Of a stretch of 56,693 nt of DNA, positions 47,138 to 56,693 are shown piece after piece. The position numbers and the translations under genes are program-made. Origin of the DNA: Bifidobacterium breve. GTDB taxonomy: Bacteria > Actinomycetota > Actinomycetes > Nanopelagicales > Nanopelagicaceae. Location of the stretch: contig CAMDHH010000004.1 in the NCBI GenBank assembly GCA_945898065.1, positions 1 through 56,693 of the forward strand, given 5' to 3'. Within the stretch, counting starts at the first letter, position 1, and each line of letters opens with the position of its first letter. The notes under the pieces were generated by a model. The model saw only the letters and a program-made list of their open reading frames with translations, searched no databases and was not told the origin of the DNA.

Positions 47138-47845
47138 ATGGCACTCGAAGATGTTTATCAAAGAAACTTGCATCACCGCACGCATCGCGCCGGTTGGTTG
47201 CGAGCTGCTGTATTGGGTGCCAACGACGGACTCGTTTCAACTGCAAGTTTGATGATCGGTGTTGCTGCAGCAAAGGCAGATAGTTTTCTTATTACCGCCG
47301 GCCTTGCAGGAATTTCTGCAGGAGCAATGTCGATGGCCGTTGGTGAATATGTATCTGTGCGTTCACAAAATGATATTGAAGAATCAGATCGCCTATTGGA
47401 AATGGCGCATCTTGAAGTTGACCCTGAGGGAGAACTCGTAGAACTTCAACACATCTATATCGAACGCGGCCTCACTCCAGAACTTGCACTGCAAGTAGCA
47501 AGAGCAATGCATGAAAAAGATCCATTAGCCGCCCACCTTCGTGACGAACTCGGCCAACACCCACACACAAAGGCACGCCCTGTTCAGGCCGCCCTTGCAT
47601 CTGCCGCTAGTTTTACATTGGGTGGATGTATTCCGTTCTTGGGTGCATTTGCTCCGAACCTAGGTGCCAAAGCCTTTAGTATCGTGATCTTTACTATTGC
47701 AGGCCTTGTTATAACAGGTGTTTTGAGTGCAAAAATGGCAGGATCAAAGGTGCTCGCTCCTACGGTGCGAGTTATTTTGGGTGGTTGTATTGGCATGGCT
47801 ATCACTGCGGTAATCGGGCAGATTGCCCATCTCAGCGGTATTTAG
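47138..47845 (+). CDS. VIT1/CCC1 family Fe/Mn transporter
   Basis: A 235-aa membrane protein. The N-terminal motif LRAAVLGANDGLVSTASLMIG with the conserved Asp is the first VIT1 helix, and AGAMSMAVGEYVSVRSQNDIE the second; a charged cytoplasmic helical hairpin (about 85-150) with Glu/Met/His residues binds metal in characterised VIT1, and three helices follow. It likely exports or sequesters iron or manganese. TAGGCT lies 7 nt before the ATG, which has no SD. A 124-nt gap with a hairpin precedes gltB. Confidence 0.88.
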   Translation: MALEDVYQRNLHHRTHRAGWLRAAVLGANDGLVSTASLMIGVAAAKADSFLITAGLAGISAGAMSMAVGEYVSVRSQNDIEESDRLLEMAHLEVDPEGELVELQHIYIERGLTPELALQVARAMHEKDPLAAHLRDELGQHPHTKARPVQAALASAASFTLGGCIPFLGAFAPNLGAKAFSIVIFTIAGLVITGVLSAKMAGSKVLAPTVRVILGGCIGMAITAVIGQIAHLSGI

Positions 47846-47931
47846 ATAGAAGTATTGCCTCCGCCTTGCTACGCTTTACCTCCCGCATAGGGGATTAGCA
47901 CTGAAGACGGCAGTAAAGAACTAGGGCCAAA

Positions 47932-47955
47932 GTTGTCCCGCAACACTAGGACAAC
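47932..47955 (+). promoter_or_regulatory. Perfect hairpin immediately before the gltB Shine-Dalgarno
   Basis: GTTGTCC (47932-47938) pairs perfectly with GGACAAC (47949-47955) around a 10-nt loop; the SD AGGAG (47956-47960) starts at the next base. The hairpin could modulate ribosome access or serve as a protein site. There is no T-run, so it is not a terminator. Role is not known. Confidence 0.4.
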
Positions 47956-47969
47956 AGGAGTTACATACC

Positions 47970-50900
47970 GTGGCGCTTACATCGAATTACCCGAAGGCAC
48001 AAGGTTTATATAACCCTGCCAACGAACACGATGCATGTGGCGTTGCGATGGTTGCAACACTCAATAAAGTTGCAACACACGAGATTGTTGAAAAAGCGCT
48101 TACAGCTTTGCGCAATCTTGAGCACCGTGGAGCATCAGGCGCCGAACCTGATAGCGGTGATGGTGCTGGAATTCTTATACGAGTACCTGATGCTTTCTAT
48201 CAAGTGATTACAGATTTTGATCTCCCGCGCGCCAATGCCTATGCAACTGGAATTGCATTTATTGCTCAAGGTGTAGAGGTTCGTCAAGAGATCGCAAAAA
48301 TTGCCGACGAAGAAGGTCTTGTTATTCTTGGATGGCGCGATCTTCCAATCAACTCGACATCCCTTGGCAAGACTGCGCTCTCAGTAATGCCACGCTTTGA
48401 ACAACTCTTTATCGCAGGTAAGAAAAATGAAGAAGGAATGGTCTTAGATCGTCTTGCATTCGCACTCCGCAAGAGAGCAGAGCATGGTCTTGAGCTTTAC
48501 TTCCCTTCATTGTCATCACAAACAATTGTTTATAAAGGAATGCTTACAACTGGTCAGTTAGAGGAATTCTTCCCTGATCTCAGCGATGAGCGTGTTCTTT
48601 CACCGCTAGCACTTGTTCACTCTCGCTTTTCTACAAATACTTTTCCATCATGGCCATTAGCCCACCCGTACCGCTTCATCGCACACAATGGTGAAATCAA
48701 TACAGTAAAGGGCAATCGCAATTGGATGCGCGCTCGCGAATCTTTACTTGCAAGTGAACTCATCCCAGGAAACCTAGATCGACTATTTCCTATTGTTGAA
48801 ATGTCAGGCTCTGACTCGGCATCTTTTGATGAAGTTCTAGAGCTTCTCTATTTAGGTGGACGCTCACTCCCACATGCAGTTCTGATGATGATTCCTGAAG
48901 CATGGGAAAATCACACTTCAATGTCACAGAAGCGTCGCGATTTTTATGCATTTCACGCTTCCCTGATGGAGCCTTGGGATGGGCCAGCGTGTGTAACTTT
49001 TACTGACGGACATCAAGTTGGTGCAGTTCTAGATCGCAACGGTCTGCGTCCATCACGTTTCTGGGTAACCGATGATGGGCTTGTTGTTCTTGCAAGTGAA
49101 GTTGGTGTACTCGATATTCCAGCCGAAAAGGTTGTACGTAAGGGTCGTTTACAACCAGGCAAGATGTTCTTAGTTGATATTGAAGCAGGATGCATCATTG
49201 AAGATGATGAAATCAAGGATCAGTTAGCTGATGCAGCGCCTTATGGTCAGTGGCTCCACGATGGAATCGTAAAACTCAATGACCTTCCAGCGCGCGAACA
49301 TATTATTTATCCACACTCATCCGTTATCCGTCGCCAACGCGCATTTGGATACACAGAAGAAGATTTGCGCATTCTTATTACTCCCATGGCAAAAAATGGA
49401 ATGGAACCACTTGGTTCGATGGGTTCAGATTCACCGATTGCTGCACTCTCAGAAAAACCAAGACTTATTTTCGATTATTTCTCTCAACTATTTGCCCAAG
49501 TTACTAATCCTCCACTTGATGCTATCCGCGAGGAGTTAGTAACGAGTTTGGGCGGCTCAATTGGGCCAGAACATAATTTGTTAGACCCTGGTCCAGAATC
49601 ATGTCGTCAGATTTCACTTGCATTTCCAGTAATTGATAATGATGAACTAGCAAAGATTATTCACGTCAATGTCGATGGCGATTACCCTGAACTTGAAGCC
49701 TATGTTGTTCGTGGACTCTTCCCAGTCAATGGCGATGGAAATGCCCTGCGCATTCGCTTAGATGAAATCAAAAAAGAAGTCAGTGATGCGATTACAAATG
49801 GCGCACACCTCATCATTCTCTCTGATCGTGATGGAGATGCAGAAGATGCTCCGATTCCTTCACTACTTCTTACATCTGCGGTACACCACCATTTGATTCG
49901 CGAAAAGACACGTACAAAAGTTGGTCTCGTTGTTGAAGCAGGAGATGTTCGCGAAGTTCACCACGTCGCACTCCTTATTGGTTATGGCGCAGCAGCAGTA
50001 AATCCATATCTTGCAATGGAGAGCGCTGAAGATCTAGTACTACAAGGTGTTATCACTGGAACAACACCCGAGAAGGCAGTTCGCAATCTGATCAAGAGTC
50101 TAGGAAAAGGCGTTCTTAAAGTTATGTCCAAGATGGGTATTTCAACGATCGCTTCCTATACAGGTGCGCAAGTCTTTGAAGCTATTGGACTTAGCCAAGA
50201 AGTTGTTGATGAATTCTTTGTCGGAACCACATCTCGTTTAGGCGGAGTATCACTCGACATCATTGCGCAAGAAACAATTGCGCGTCATCACATTGCCTAT
50301 CCACCTGGGGGAGAGATACCAGGAACAAAGCGACTTCCCATTGGCGGGGAATATCAGTGGCGTCGAGATGGTGAACCCCACTTGTTCAATCCAGAGACTG
50401 TATTCACGCTGCAGCATTCAACACGCAATAAGCGTTATGACATTTTCAAGCGCTACACAAGTTCAGTCAACGAACAGAGCAAAGAGTTGATGACACTGCG
50501 CGGTCTATTCCAATTCAAAAATGGCGCCCAACCTTCAATTCCAATTGAAGAAGTGGAATCAGCTCGCTCAATTATTGCTCGATTCTCAACTGGTGCAATG
50601 TCTTACGGTTCAATATCGCAGGAAGCACACGAAACACTCGCCATTGCGATGAACCGCCTTGGTGGAAAGTCAAATACCGGTGAAGGTGGAGAAGATCCTT
50701 CACGTTACATCGCAGAAACTAATGGAGATTCGAAGCGTTCATCTATCAAGCAAGTAGCAAGCGGTCGCTTCGGTGTTACAAGTGATTACTTGGTCAACTC
50801 AGATGATATTCAAATCAAGGTTGCACAAGGTGCAAAGCCTGGTGAAGGTGGACAGCTGCCGGGAAACAAGGTTTACCCATGGATTGCAAAAGTGCGTTAT

Positions 50901-52481
50901 TCAACTCCAGGTGTAGGACTTATTTCACCGCCACCACATCACGATATTTATTCGATTGAAGATCTTGCACAACTCATTCATGACCTGAAGAATGCAAATA
51001 AGAATGCGCGCATTCACGTCAAATTAGTAGCAGAAGTTGGCGTCGGAACAGTTGCGGCAGGAGTGAGCAAGGCTCACGCCGATGTAGTGCTTATCTCTGG
51101 TCACGATGGTGGAACAGGTGCCTCACCACTTACTTCACTCAAGCACGCAGGTGCACCATGGGAACTTGGTTTAGCTGAGACTCAGCAAACTCTTTTGCTC
51201 AATGGACTTCGTGATCGCATTGTCGTTCAAACTGATGGTCAACTCAAGACTGGTCGCGATGTAGTTATTGCAACACTACTTGGGGCAGAAGAATTTGGTT
51301 TTGCAACCGCTCCACTAGTTGTCTCTGGTTGCATCATGATGCGCGTCTGCCATTTGGATACATGCCCAGTCGGAGTTGCTACGCAAAATCCTGAACTTCG
51401 TAAACGCTTTTCTGGTAAACCAGAATTTGTTGAAACATTCTTTGAATACATCGCTGAAGAAGTTCGTGAGATTTTGGCAGAACTTGGCTTCCGCACATTG
51501 CAAGAAGCAATTGGTCGCGTGGAATATTTAGATACGAAAGATGCTGTCAATCACTGGAAGGCCAGCGGCCTCGATCTTTCGCCACTACTTGTTCGCCCCG
51601 ATGTGGAGAGTTCTCTCTACAACACCACCAAGCAAGATCACGGCTTAGCAGCAGCACTTGATAATAAGTTGATTGAATTATCACAGGCAGCCCTTACAAA
51701 ATCTGAGCCAGTTCGAATCGATCTACCTGTTCGAAATGTAAATAGAACTGTTGGAACGATGTTAGGTGCAGAAGTTACTCGCCGCTTTGGTGGAGAAGGA
51801 CTTCCTGAGGGCACAATTGATATCACTCTTCATGGCTCTGCGGGGCAATCGTTAGGAGCATTCATCCCTCGTGGAATCGCAATTCGACTCTACGGAGATT
51901 CAAATGACTATGTTGCAAAGGGAATTTCAGGTGGCCGTGTTGTACTTCGCCCTGATGAGAAAGCAACATTCAAATCTGGCGAGAATGTAATTGCTGGAAA
52001 TGTCATTGGTTATGGCGCAACATCAGGTGAGATATTTATACGCGGTGTTGTGGGAGAGCGATTCTGCGTTCGAAACTCTGGTGCCACTGCGGTAGTTGAA
52101 GGAATTGGTGACCATGGTTGTGAATATATGACCGGTGGAACTGTTGTCGTTCTCGGTCACACTGGACGTAACTTTGCAGCCGGTATGTCGGGTGGTCGTG
52201 CATTCATGCTCGATATCAATCCAGCAAATGTCAACACAGAGATGGTCGATATCTTGGCAGTACCGCAAGATCAACGTGAAACATTGAAGTCACATATCTC
52301 TAAGTTCCATGCAGAGACAGGCTCAGAAATTGCATCTGAACTTTTGAAATCGTGGGATGAATCAATTTCTCGTATGTCACTCGTCATGCCACGTGACTAC
52401 GCTCGTGTACTAGAGGCAATGGAGCGCGCGACTCGTGAAGGTTTACCAATTGATAAATTCGTTATGGAGGTTGCAGGCTAA
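47970..52481 (+). CDS. gltB: Glutamate synthase (NADPH) large subunit
   Basis: A 1,503-aa enzyme making two glutamates from glutamine and 2-oxoglutarate. The class II amidotransferase domain has its nucleophile at C23 ([16 protein letters not shown]) after a short propeptide. The central domain links to the FMN barrel with [13 protein letters not shown] and [19 protein letters not shown], then the 3Fe-4S Cys cluster C-x5-C-x4-C in [19 protein letters not shown], and a C-terminal GXGXG beta-helix. Start GTG at 47970 has AGGAG 9 nt upstream. Adjacent gltD overlaps it by 1 nt. Confidence 0.97.
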   Translation: MALTSNYPKAQGLYNPANEHDACGVAMVATLNKVATHEIVEKALTALRNLEHRGASGAEPDSGDGAGILIRVPDAFYQVITDFDLPRANAYATGIAFIAQGVEVRQEIAKIADEEGLVILGWRDLPINSTSLGKTALSVMPRFEQLFIAGKKNEEGMVLDRLAFALRKRAEHGLELYFPSLSSQTIVYKGMLTTGQLEEFFPDLSDERVLSPLALVHSRFSTNTFPSWPLAHPYRFIAHNGEINTVKGNRNWMRARESLLASELIPGNLDRLFPIVEMSGSDSASFDEVLELLYLGGRSLPHAVLMMIPEAWENHTSMSQKRRDFYAFHASLMEPWDGPACVTFTDGHQVGAVLDRNGLRPSRFWVTDDGLVVLASEVGVLDIPAEKVVRKGRLQPGKMFLVDIEAGCIIEDDEIKDQLADAAPYGQWLHDGIVKLNDLPAREHIIYPHSSVIRRQRAFGYTEEDLRILITPMAKNGMEPLGSMGSDSPIAALSEKPRLIFDYFSQLFAQVTNPPLDAIREELVTSLGGSIGPEHNLLDPGPESCRQISLAFPVIDNDELAKIIHVNVDGDYPELEAYVVRGLFPVNGDGNALRIRLDEIKKEVSDAITNGAHLIILSDRDGDAEDAPIPSLLLTSAVHHHLIREKTRTKVGLVVEAGDVREVHHVALLIGYGAAAVNPYLAMESAEDLVLQGVITGTTPEKAVRNLIKSLGKGVLKVMSKMGISTIASYTGAQVFEAIGLSQEVVDEFFVGTTSRLGGVSLDIIAQETIARHHIAYPPGGEIPGTKRLPIGGEYQWRRDGEPHLFNPETVFTLQHSTRNKRYDIFKRYTSSVNEQSKELMTLRGLFQFKNGAQPSIPIEEVESARSIIARFSTGAMSYGSISQEAHETLAIAMNRLGGKSNTGEGGEDPSRYIAETNGDSKRSSIKQVASGRFGVTSDYLVNSDDIQIKVAQGAKPGEGGQLPGNKVYPWIAKVRYSTPGVGLISPPPHHDIYSIEDLAQLIHDLKNANKNARIHVKLVAEVGVGTVAAGVSKAHADVVLISGHDGGTGASPLTSLKHAGAPWELGLAETQQTLLLNGLRDRIVVQTDGQLKTGRDVVIATLLGAEEFGFATAPLVVSGCIMMRVCHLDTCPVGVATQNPELRKRFSGKPEFVETFFEYIAEEVREILAELGFRTLQEAIGRVEYLDTKDAVNHWKASGLDLSPLLVRPDVESSLYNTTKQDHGLAAALDNKLIELSQAALTKSEPVRIDLPVRNVNRTVGTMLGAEVTRRFGGEGLPEGTIDITLHGSAGQSLGAFIPRGIAIRLYGDSNDYVAKGISGGRVVLRPDEKATFKSGENVIAGNVIGYGATSGEIFIRGVVGERFCVRNSGATAVVEGIGDHGCEYMTGGTVVVLGHTGRNFAAGMSGGRAFMLDINPANVNTEMVDILAVPQDQRETLKSHISKFHAETGSEIASELLKSWDESISRMSLVMPRDYARVLEAMERATREGLPIDKFVMEVAG

Positions 52482-53935
52482 TGGCAGATCCAAAGGGTTT
52501 TCTCACTACACCTCGCGAAACTCCGACTCGACGTCCAGTCGATGTTCGAATTCAAGATTGGAAAGAGGTCTACGAACCTCAGAGTATGGAACATCTACAG
52601 AAGCAGGCCGGGCGCTGTATGGATTGTGGAATTCCTTTCTGTCACATGGGCTGCCCTCTAGGAAATCTCATCCCAGAATGGAATGACCTAATTTGGCGCG
52701 GCGATAAAGATGAAGCAATTGCTCGACTGCACGCAACAAATAATTTTCCAGAATTCACTGGTCGACTCTGCCCAGCTCCATGTGAGACAGCATGCGTCAT
52801 TGGTATAAATGCCGATGCAGTAACAATCAAACAAGTTGAATTACGCACTATTGAAGAGGCATTCGGTGCTGGCAATGTAAAACCATTGCCACCTGATCGC
52901 ATCTCTGGAAAGACTGTTGCAGTCATTGGTTCTGGCCCAGCAGGCCTTGCTGCAGCACAGCAACTCACACGCGCAGGACACACTGTTGTTGTGTATGAGC
53001 GCGCAGAAAAAATTGGCGGATTACTTCGCTACGGAATCCCAGAATTCAAAATGGAAAAACATATTTTGGATCGACGCTTAGCGCAGATGGAGAAAGAGGG
53101 AACTCGCTTTCGTCCAGGAGTCGATGTTGGTGGCGAGATAACGGGCGATCAACTTAGTTCAAAGTACAACGCTATTGTCTTAGCGATTGGTGCAACGCAA
53201 TGGCGTGACCTTCCAATCCCTGGTCGTGACTTCAAAGGAATTTATCAAGCAATGGAATTTCTTCCATGGGGAAATAAACAAGCCCTTGGTGAAGTTGAAA
53301 CACCACTGATCAATGTTGCTGGAAAGCATGTTGTTATTTTAGGTGGCGGAGATACAGGTGCTGATTGCTTGGGAACATCGATTCGCCAAGGAGCAGCAAG
53401 TATTACTCAACTCGAAATTATGCCAAGGCCATCAGATGAGCGTCCAAGCAATGCACCATGGCCGACCTATCCAATGATTTATCGTGTTTCAAGTGCACAC
53501 GAAGAGAGAGATAATCGACTCTTTGCTGTGAGCACTGAAGAATTTTTGGGAGATGCGAACGGAAATCTTCGTGCGCTAAAAATTGTTGAGTCAGAATTCG
53601 TCAATGGAAAATTCGAGCCAGTAGCAGGTACTGCGAAAGAAATTCCTGCAGACTTTGCATTCTTGGCTCTTGGATTTACTGGACCTGAAAAGAATGCTCT
53701 GATTGACCAATTAGAAGTTGCACTCGATGCAAAAGGAAATATTTCTCGTGATGAAAACTATGCAACAAATGTTGATGGTGTTTTCGTTGCGGGCGATTGT
53801 GGTCGTGGCCAATCACTCATCGTGTGGGCGATAGCCGAAGGACGAAGTGCCGCTTCAGCAGTTGATAAGTATCTCACTGGAGATACTCAACTTCCTTATC
53901 CAATCGCGCCAACAGCGCGACCAATGATGGTCTAG
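52481..53935 (+). CDS. gltD: Glutamate synthase small subunit
   Basis: A 484-aa NADPH- and FAD-binding iron-sulfur flavoprotein passing electrons to GltB. The N-terminal Cys cluster region reads [20 protein letters not shown] and [14 protein letters not shown]; the FAD Rossmann fold is [20 protein letters not shown]; the NADPH fold is [18 protein letters not shown]; the C-terminal FAD strand is [21 protein letters not shown] at 52481 overlaps the gltB stop (TAATG), so expression is coupled. pyk follows after 17 nt. Confidence 0.97.
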   Translation: MADPKGFLTTPRETPTRRPVDVRIQDWKEVYEPQSMEHLQKQAGRCMDCGIPFCHMGCPLGNLIPEWNDLIWRGDKDEAIARLHATNNFPEFTGRLCPAPCETACVIGINADAVTIKQVELRTIEEAFGAGNVKPLPPDRISGKTVAVIGSGPAGLAAAQQLTRAGHTVVVYERAEKIGGLLRYGIPEFKMEKHILDRRLAQMEKEGTRFRPGVDVGGEITGDQLSSKYNAIVLAIGATQWRDLPIPGRDFKGIYQAMEFLPWGNKQALGEVETPLINVAGKHVVILGGGDTGADCLGTSIRQGAASITQLEIMPRPSDERPSNAPWPTYPMIYRVSSAHEERDNRLFAVSTEEFLGDANGNLRALKIVESEFVNGKFEPVAGTAKEIPADFAFLALGFTGPEKNALIDQLEVALDAKGNISRDENYATNVDGVFVAGDCGRGQSLIVWAIAEGRSAASAVDKYLTGDTQLPYPIAPTARPMMV

Positions 53936-53952
53936 AGAGATAAGGCAAAAAA

Positions 53953-55392
53953 ATGCGTCGTGCCAAAATAGTGTGCACAATGGGTCCTGCGGTTGAATCC
54001 CCTGAAAAGGTGCGCGAACTGATCGCTGCTGGAATGAATATGGCTCGACTCAATCTCTCACATGGTGGATACGAAGAACATCAAAATCGTTTAGATCAAG
54101 TGCGCGCAGCTGCTGCCGAAGCCGGAAAACCTGTTGCAATTCTTGTAGATCTTCAAGGTCCAAAGATTCGCTTAGCTCGCTTCAAGGCGGGTCCTCACGA
54201 TTTAGCGCGCGGTGATATTTTTACAATTACAACTGATGAGATTGAAGGAACAAAAGATCGCGTTGGAACAACATATAAAGGTTTACCAGGGGATTGCAAA
54301 GCAGGAGATCGAATTCTCATCGATGATGGAAAAGTTACTGTTGAAGTAATTGAAGTAAAAGGTAATGACGTTGTTACTAAAGTTATTGAGCCAGGCGCTG
54401 TTAGTAATAACAAAGGCATAAACCTTCCAGGAGTTGCTGTATCTGTGCCTGCGCTTTCTGAAAAAGATATGGATGATCTTCGTTGGGGCCTTAGAGCAGG
54501 CGCAGATTTCATCGCCCTCTCCTTCGTGAGAAGCGCGGCCGATATTGTTGATGTTCACAGAATTATGGATGAGGTTGGAATTCGCGTTCCAGTTATTGCA
54601 AAGATTGAAAAGCCGCAAGCAGTTGAGAATTTGCAAGGAATTGTCGACGCCTTCGATGGCATCATGGTTGCTCGTGGCGATCTAGGTGTTGAACTTCCCA
54701 TCGAAGATGTTCCACTTGTGCAAAAGCACTGTATTGAACTTGCTCGTGAGGCAGCAAAACCAGTCATTGTTGCAACACAAATGCTGGATTCAATGATTAC
54801 AAATTCACGCCCAACTCGCGCTGAAGCAACAGATTGCGCGAATGCAGTACTCGATGGGGCAGATGCGCTCATGCTCTCTGGTGAGACAAGTGTCGGAGAT
54901 TTTGCAATCGAAGCTGTTCAAACTATGGCACGCATTATTGAGCGCACTGAAGAGGGTGGATTCAACTTGATTCGCCCGATGAGGACTGCGCCAAAAACAA
55001 AAGGCGGAGCAATTACAAAAGCTGCAACTGAAGTTGGCGCAATTGTTAGCGCAAAATTCCTGGTTACGTTTACCCAAAGTGGAGATTCTGCAAGGCGCAT
55101 GTCACGACTTCGCTCACCGATTCCGATTTTGGCACTCACTCCAGATCGTGGCACATATAACCGCTTAGCGCTTTCATGGGGAATCGAACCGATGATTACA
55201 GCGATGGTGAGTCACACTGATGAAATGGTGAAACAAGTAGATCACCTACTCATTGATTCAGGACGCGCAACTACTGGTGATAATGTGATGATTGTTGCAG
55301 GCTCACCTCCAGGAATTCCTGGCTCCACTAATGCAATGCGCGTTCACCGAGTAGGCGACGCGGTTGGCGGAGTAGCCCCGGCATACAGGTAG
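53953..55392 (+). CDS. pyk: Pyruvate kinase
   Basis: A 479-aa glycolytic enzyme converting phosphoenolpyruvate and ADP to pyruvate and ATP. KIVCTMGPAVESPEKVRELI, MARLNLSHGGYEEH, VDLQGPKIRLARF, the active-site lysine in IPVIAKIEKPQAVENL, VARGDLGVELP and ATQMLDSMITNSRPTRAE are diagnostic. The B domain (about 70-170) and C-terminal allosteric domain (GDSARRMSRLRSPIPILA) are intact. There is no classical SD. A tRNA gene starts 12 nt after the stop. Confidence 0.96.
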   Translation: MRRAKIVCTMGPAVESPEKVRELIAAGMNMARLNLSHGGYEEHQNRLDQVRAAAAEAGKPVAILVDLQGPKIRLARFKAGPHDLARGDIFTITTDEIEGTKDRVGTTYKGLPGDCKAGDRILIDDGKVTVEVIEVKGNDVVTKVIEPGAVSNNKGINLPGVAVSVPALSEKDMDDLRWGLRAGADFIALSFVRSAADIVDVHRIMDEVGIRVPVIAKIEKPQAVENLQGIVDAFDGIMVARGDLGVELPIEDVPLVQKHCIELAREAAKPVIVATQMLDSMITNSRPTRAEATDCANAVLDGADALMLSGETSVGDFAIEAVQTMARIIERTEEGGFNLIRPMRTAPKTKGGAITKAATEVGAIVSAKFLVTFTQSGDSARRMSRLRSPIPILALTPDRGTYNRLALSWGIEPMITAMVSHTDEMVKQVDHLLIDSGRATTGDNVMIVAGSPPGIPGSTNAMRVHRVGDAVGGVAPAYR

Positions 55393-55404
55393 AATTACCA
55401 CTGC

Positions 55405-55477
55405 GCCTCGGTACTCCAACGGTAGAGAGGGCAGTCTCAAACACTGCATAGTGTCGGTTCGAATCCGACTCGGGGCA
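55405..55477 (+). tRNA. tRNA with anticodon CAA (Leu), short variable arm
   Basis: A 73-nt cloverleaf. The acceptor GCCTCGG (55405-55411) pairs with TCGGGGC (55470-55476), then discriminator A; CCA is not encoded. The D arm pairs CTCC with GAG and G around AACGGTA with one bulged A. The anticodon stem GCAGT/ACTGC encloses CTCAAAC, giving anticodon CAA at 55438-55440, cognate to the Leu codon UUG. The T arm is GTCGG-TTCGAAT-CCGAC. The variable loop is only 5 nt (ATAGT); bacterial tRNA-Leu normally has a long class II variable arm, so its identity is less certain than the fold. Confidence 0.85.
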
Positions 55478-55478
55478 C

Positions 55479-56054
55479 ATGACAACTCGTATTCTCGTAG
55501 CAGAAGATGAAGCACTCATCCGTATGGATTTAGTGGAGATGCTTGCTGAAGCGGGTTATGAAGTTGTGGCGCAAGCGACTAATGGCGCAGAAGCAATTGA
55601 ATTAGCAGAACTACACAAACCAGATTTAGCGATTCTCGATGTTGCAATGCCAATTCTCGATGGAATCTCGGCCGCAGAGAAGATAATTAGTATCGCACCA
55701 GTTCTCATGCTGACCGCATTTAGCCAGCGCGAACTCATTGATCGCGCACGAGATGCAGGTGTTATGGCATACGTCGTAAAACCTTTTACAATTAGTGATT
55801 TAGTTCCTGCGATTGAGATTGCAATCAGTAGGCACACACAGATGCGATCACTTGCCGATGAAGTTGCAGATCTGCATGATCGATTAGAGACTCGAAAAAT
55901 TATTGATCGCGCAAAGGGTGTACTGATGAAAGCGCTCAATCTTTCAGAGCCAGAAGCCTTCTCGTGGATTCAAAGGGCTGCCATGGATAGGCGCTTGACC
56001 ATGAAAGAGGTGGCCAATGCCGTCCTCAATCCAGATGCCGTCCCTGATAGATAG
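55479..56054 (+). CDS. pdtaR: PdtaR-type response regulator with ANTAR RNA-binding domain
   Basis: A 191-aa protein: receiver domain (ILVAEDEALIRMDLVEML, phospho-Asp in LAILDVAMP, conserved Thr in LTAF and Lys in VVKPF) and ANTAR domain (about 135-185) with DRAKGVLMKALNLSEPEAF. In mycobacteria the PdtaS kinase phosphorylates PdtaR, which binds RNA hairpins as an antiterminator and controls nutrient and metal responses. The ATG starts 1 nt after the tRNA discriminator, so no SD fits outside the tRNA; the tRNA 3' strand TCGGGGC itself is 3-9 nt upstream. Confidence 0.9.
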   Translation: MTTRILVAEDEALIRMDLVEMLAEAGYEVVAQATNGAEAIELAELHKPDLAILDVAMPILDGISAAEKIISIAPVLMLTAFSQRELIDRARDAGVMAYVVKPFTISDLVPAIEIAISRHTQMRSLADEVADLHDRLETRKIIDRAKGVLMKALNLSEPEAFSWIQRAAMDRRLTMKEVANAVLNPDAVPDR

Positions 56055-56078
56055 GCCTATGGGAAGTTGCGCCTGAGG

Positions 56079-56093
56079 GGGTGAAAATCACCC
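56079..56093 (+). other. Small hairpin after pdtaR
   Basis: GGGTGA (56079-56084) and TCACCC (56088-56093) form a perfect 6-bp stem with an AAA loop, followed by ATTTAT. It could be a weak terminator or part of a regulatory site; the tract after it is not a proper T-run. Confidence 0.35.
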
Positions 56094-56167
56094 ATTTATA
56101 ACAAAAGAGAGACAATTCACGAAGGTGTTTGAGTTGTGTTCACCTCTTGTTCACCATTACCCTAAAC

Positions 56168-56209
56168 GCCTCCCTGTCCCGGGACACATGAAAGAAAAAA
56201 CAGGAAGGC
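56168..56209 (+). promoter_or_regulatory. Candidate SD-sequestering RNA structure in the livK leader
   Basis: GCCTCCCTGT (56168-56177) can pair at 9 of 10 positions with ACAGGAAGGC (56200-56209), which contains the SD of the next gene. A competing perfect palindrome, TGTCCCGGGACA (56175-56186), shares TGT with the first strand, so only one helix can form at a time. This looks like a translational switch. Pairing is seen; regulation is inferred. Confidence 0.45.
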
Positions 56210-56214
56210 TCTAC

Positions 56215-56693
56215 ATGAACAAGAAGATCATCAGTGGCTTTGCTATTGCTGCTTCAGCTGCCCTTACATTTGGCGTAGTTGCATCAACACCTGCAAGTGC
56301 CAAAGTAAAAGAAATTACAATTGCATACCAAGGCCCACTAACTGGCGATTCTGCTCAAACAGGTATCGATGAAATAAACGCGGCAAAGTACGCATTGAAG
56401 AAGTACAACGATTCAAACCCAGCTGTAAAGATCAACCTAGTTTCAATTGACGATCAGGGCGCCGGATCTGTAGCACTTACAGTTGCACCAGGTGCTGCTG
56501 CTAATAAGAAGATCATTGCAATCGTTGGACCAGCATTCTCTGGTGCAACAATTTCATCACTTCCTTATTACAAGGCTGCTCGTCTGCCAATGATCTCACC
56601 ATCAGCGACAAACGTAACTCTTACAGATAAGAAGTCTGTGAACTACGGATACCCTGTATTCCACAGAGTTCCATCAACAGATGCATTCCAAGG
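56215..56693 (+). CDS. Branched-chain amino acid ABC transporter substrate-binding protein, 3' end outside window
   Basis: The N-terminal 159 codons of a LivK-type periplasmic binding protein fold I protein. A signal peptide (MNKKIISGFAIAASAALTFG, then VVASTPASA cleavage region) precedes the ligand-binding domain with EITIAYQGPLTGDSAQTGID, IDDQGAGSVA and IVGPAFSGATISS. No lipobox Cys follows the signal, so it is probably secreted or shed rather than lipid-anchored. The ligand is likely a hydrophobic amino acid but is not certain. CAGGAAGG lies 5 nt upstream. The 160-nt leader is structured. Confidence 0.85.
   Translation, partial: MNKKIISGFAIAASAALTFGVVASTPASAKVKEITIAYQGPLTGDSAQTGIDEINAAKYALKKYNDSNPAVKINLVSIDDQGAGSVALTVAPGAAANKKIIAIVGPAFSGATISSLPYYKAARLPMISPSATNVTLTDKKSVNYGYPVFHRVPSTDAFQ

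Noticed and set aside
1-56693. CRISPR arrays, insertion sequences, phage genes and rRNA
   Set aside because: No repeat-spacer series, transposase or integrase frame, or rRNA stretch was seen.

Overview
The window reads as one continuous stretch of chromosome from a low-GC (mid-40s percent by eye), gene-dense actinobacterium. Actinobacterial markers include a TCGAAC-N4-GTTCGA LexA box, a DUF3040 protein, SepF and YggT after ftsZ, a translational-type T-box before a ~1,040-aa IleS, PriA-type HisA with no trpF beside it, an ANTAR response regulator (PdtaR type), meso-DAP-type MurE, and many SD-less starts with a TANNNT -10 box 6-8 nt upstream. The low GC, compact spacing and gene content fit the freshwater acI / Nanopelagicales group, but that assignment is an inference. 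I saw no mobile element, phage gene, CRISPR array or rRNA.

Layout. (1) 1-4260: accessory genes: a truncated YbaK-type deacylase, two tandem MFS paralogues, a TauE/SafE permease and a DoxX protein whose promoter carries an 18-bp palindrome. (2) 4330-9114: an SOS mutagenesis cassette behind a perfect LexA box: DUF6504 gene, dnaE2, dinB, with no imuA' or imuB. (3) 9150-9552: DUF3040 gene and a terminator. (4) 9576-26452: the division and cell-wall (dcw) cluster mraZ-rsmH-ftsL-ftsI-murE-murF-mraY-murD-ftsW-murG-murC-ftsQ-ftsZ-pgeF-yggS-sepF-yggT, headed by MraZ boxes over a promoter and a structured RNA before rsmH. (5) 26457-29750: ileS on the minus strand with its T-box. (6) 29872-35619: a lysine-rich DksA/TraR-like gene, lspA, rluD, dnaE. 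(7) 35660-45548: a his-trp supercluster, hisD-C-B-H-priA-F-I then trpE, a 57-aa membrane protein gene, trpC-B-A. (8) 45649-47845: a thiol oxidoreductase, lgt, a VIT1-type transporter. (9) 47970-55392: gltB, gltD, pyk. (10) 55405-56693: a CAA-anticodon tRNA abutting pdtaR, then the start of a LivK-type binding protein.

How it works together. The dcw block makes the UDP-MurNAc-pentapeptide (MurC, D, E, F), lipid I and II (MraY, MurG) and the divisome (FtsL, I, W, Q, Z, SepF). PriA (HisA) sits between the his and trp genes and probably serves both pathways, since no trpF is present. GltBD supplies glutamate for these pathways. The most interesting signals are small: the tRNA/pdtaR junction, the short-variable-arm CAA tRNA, the 57-aa trp-operon protein, the RNA leaders of rsmH, ileS and livK, and the recurrent leaderless-promoter pattern.
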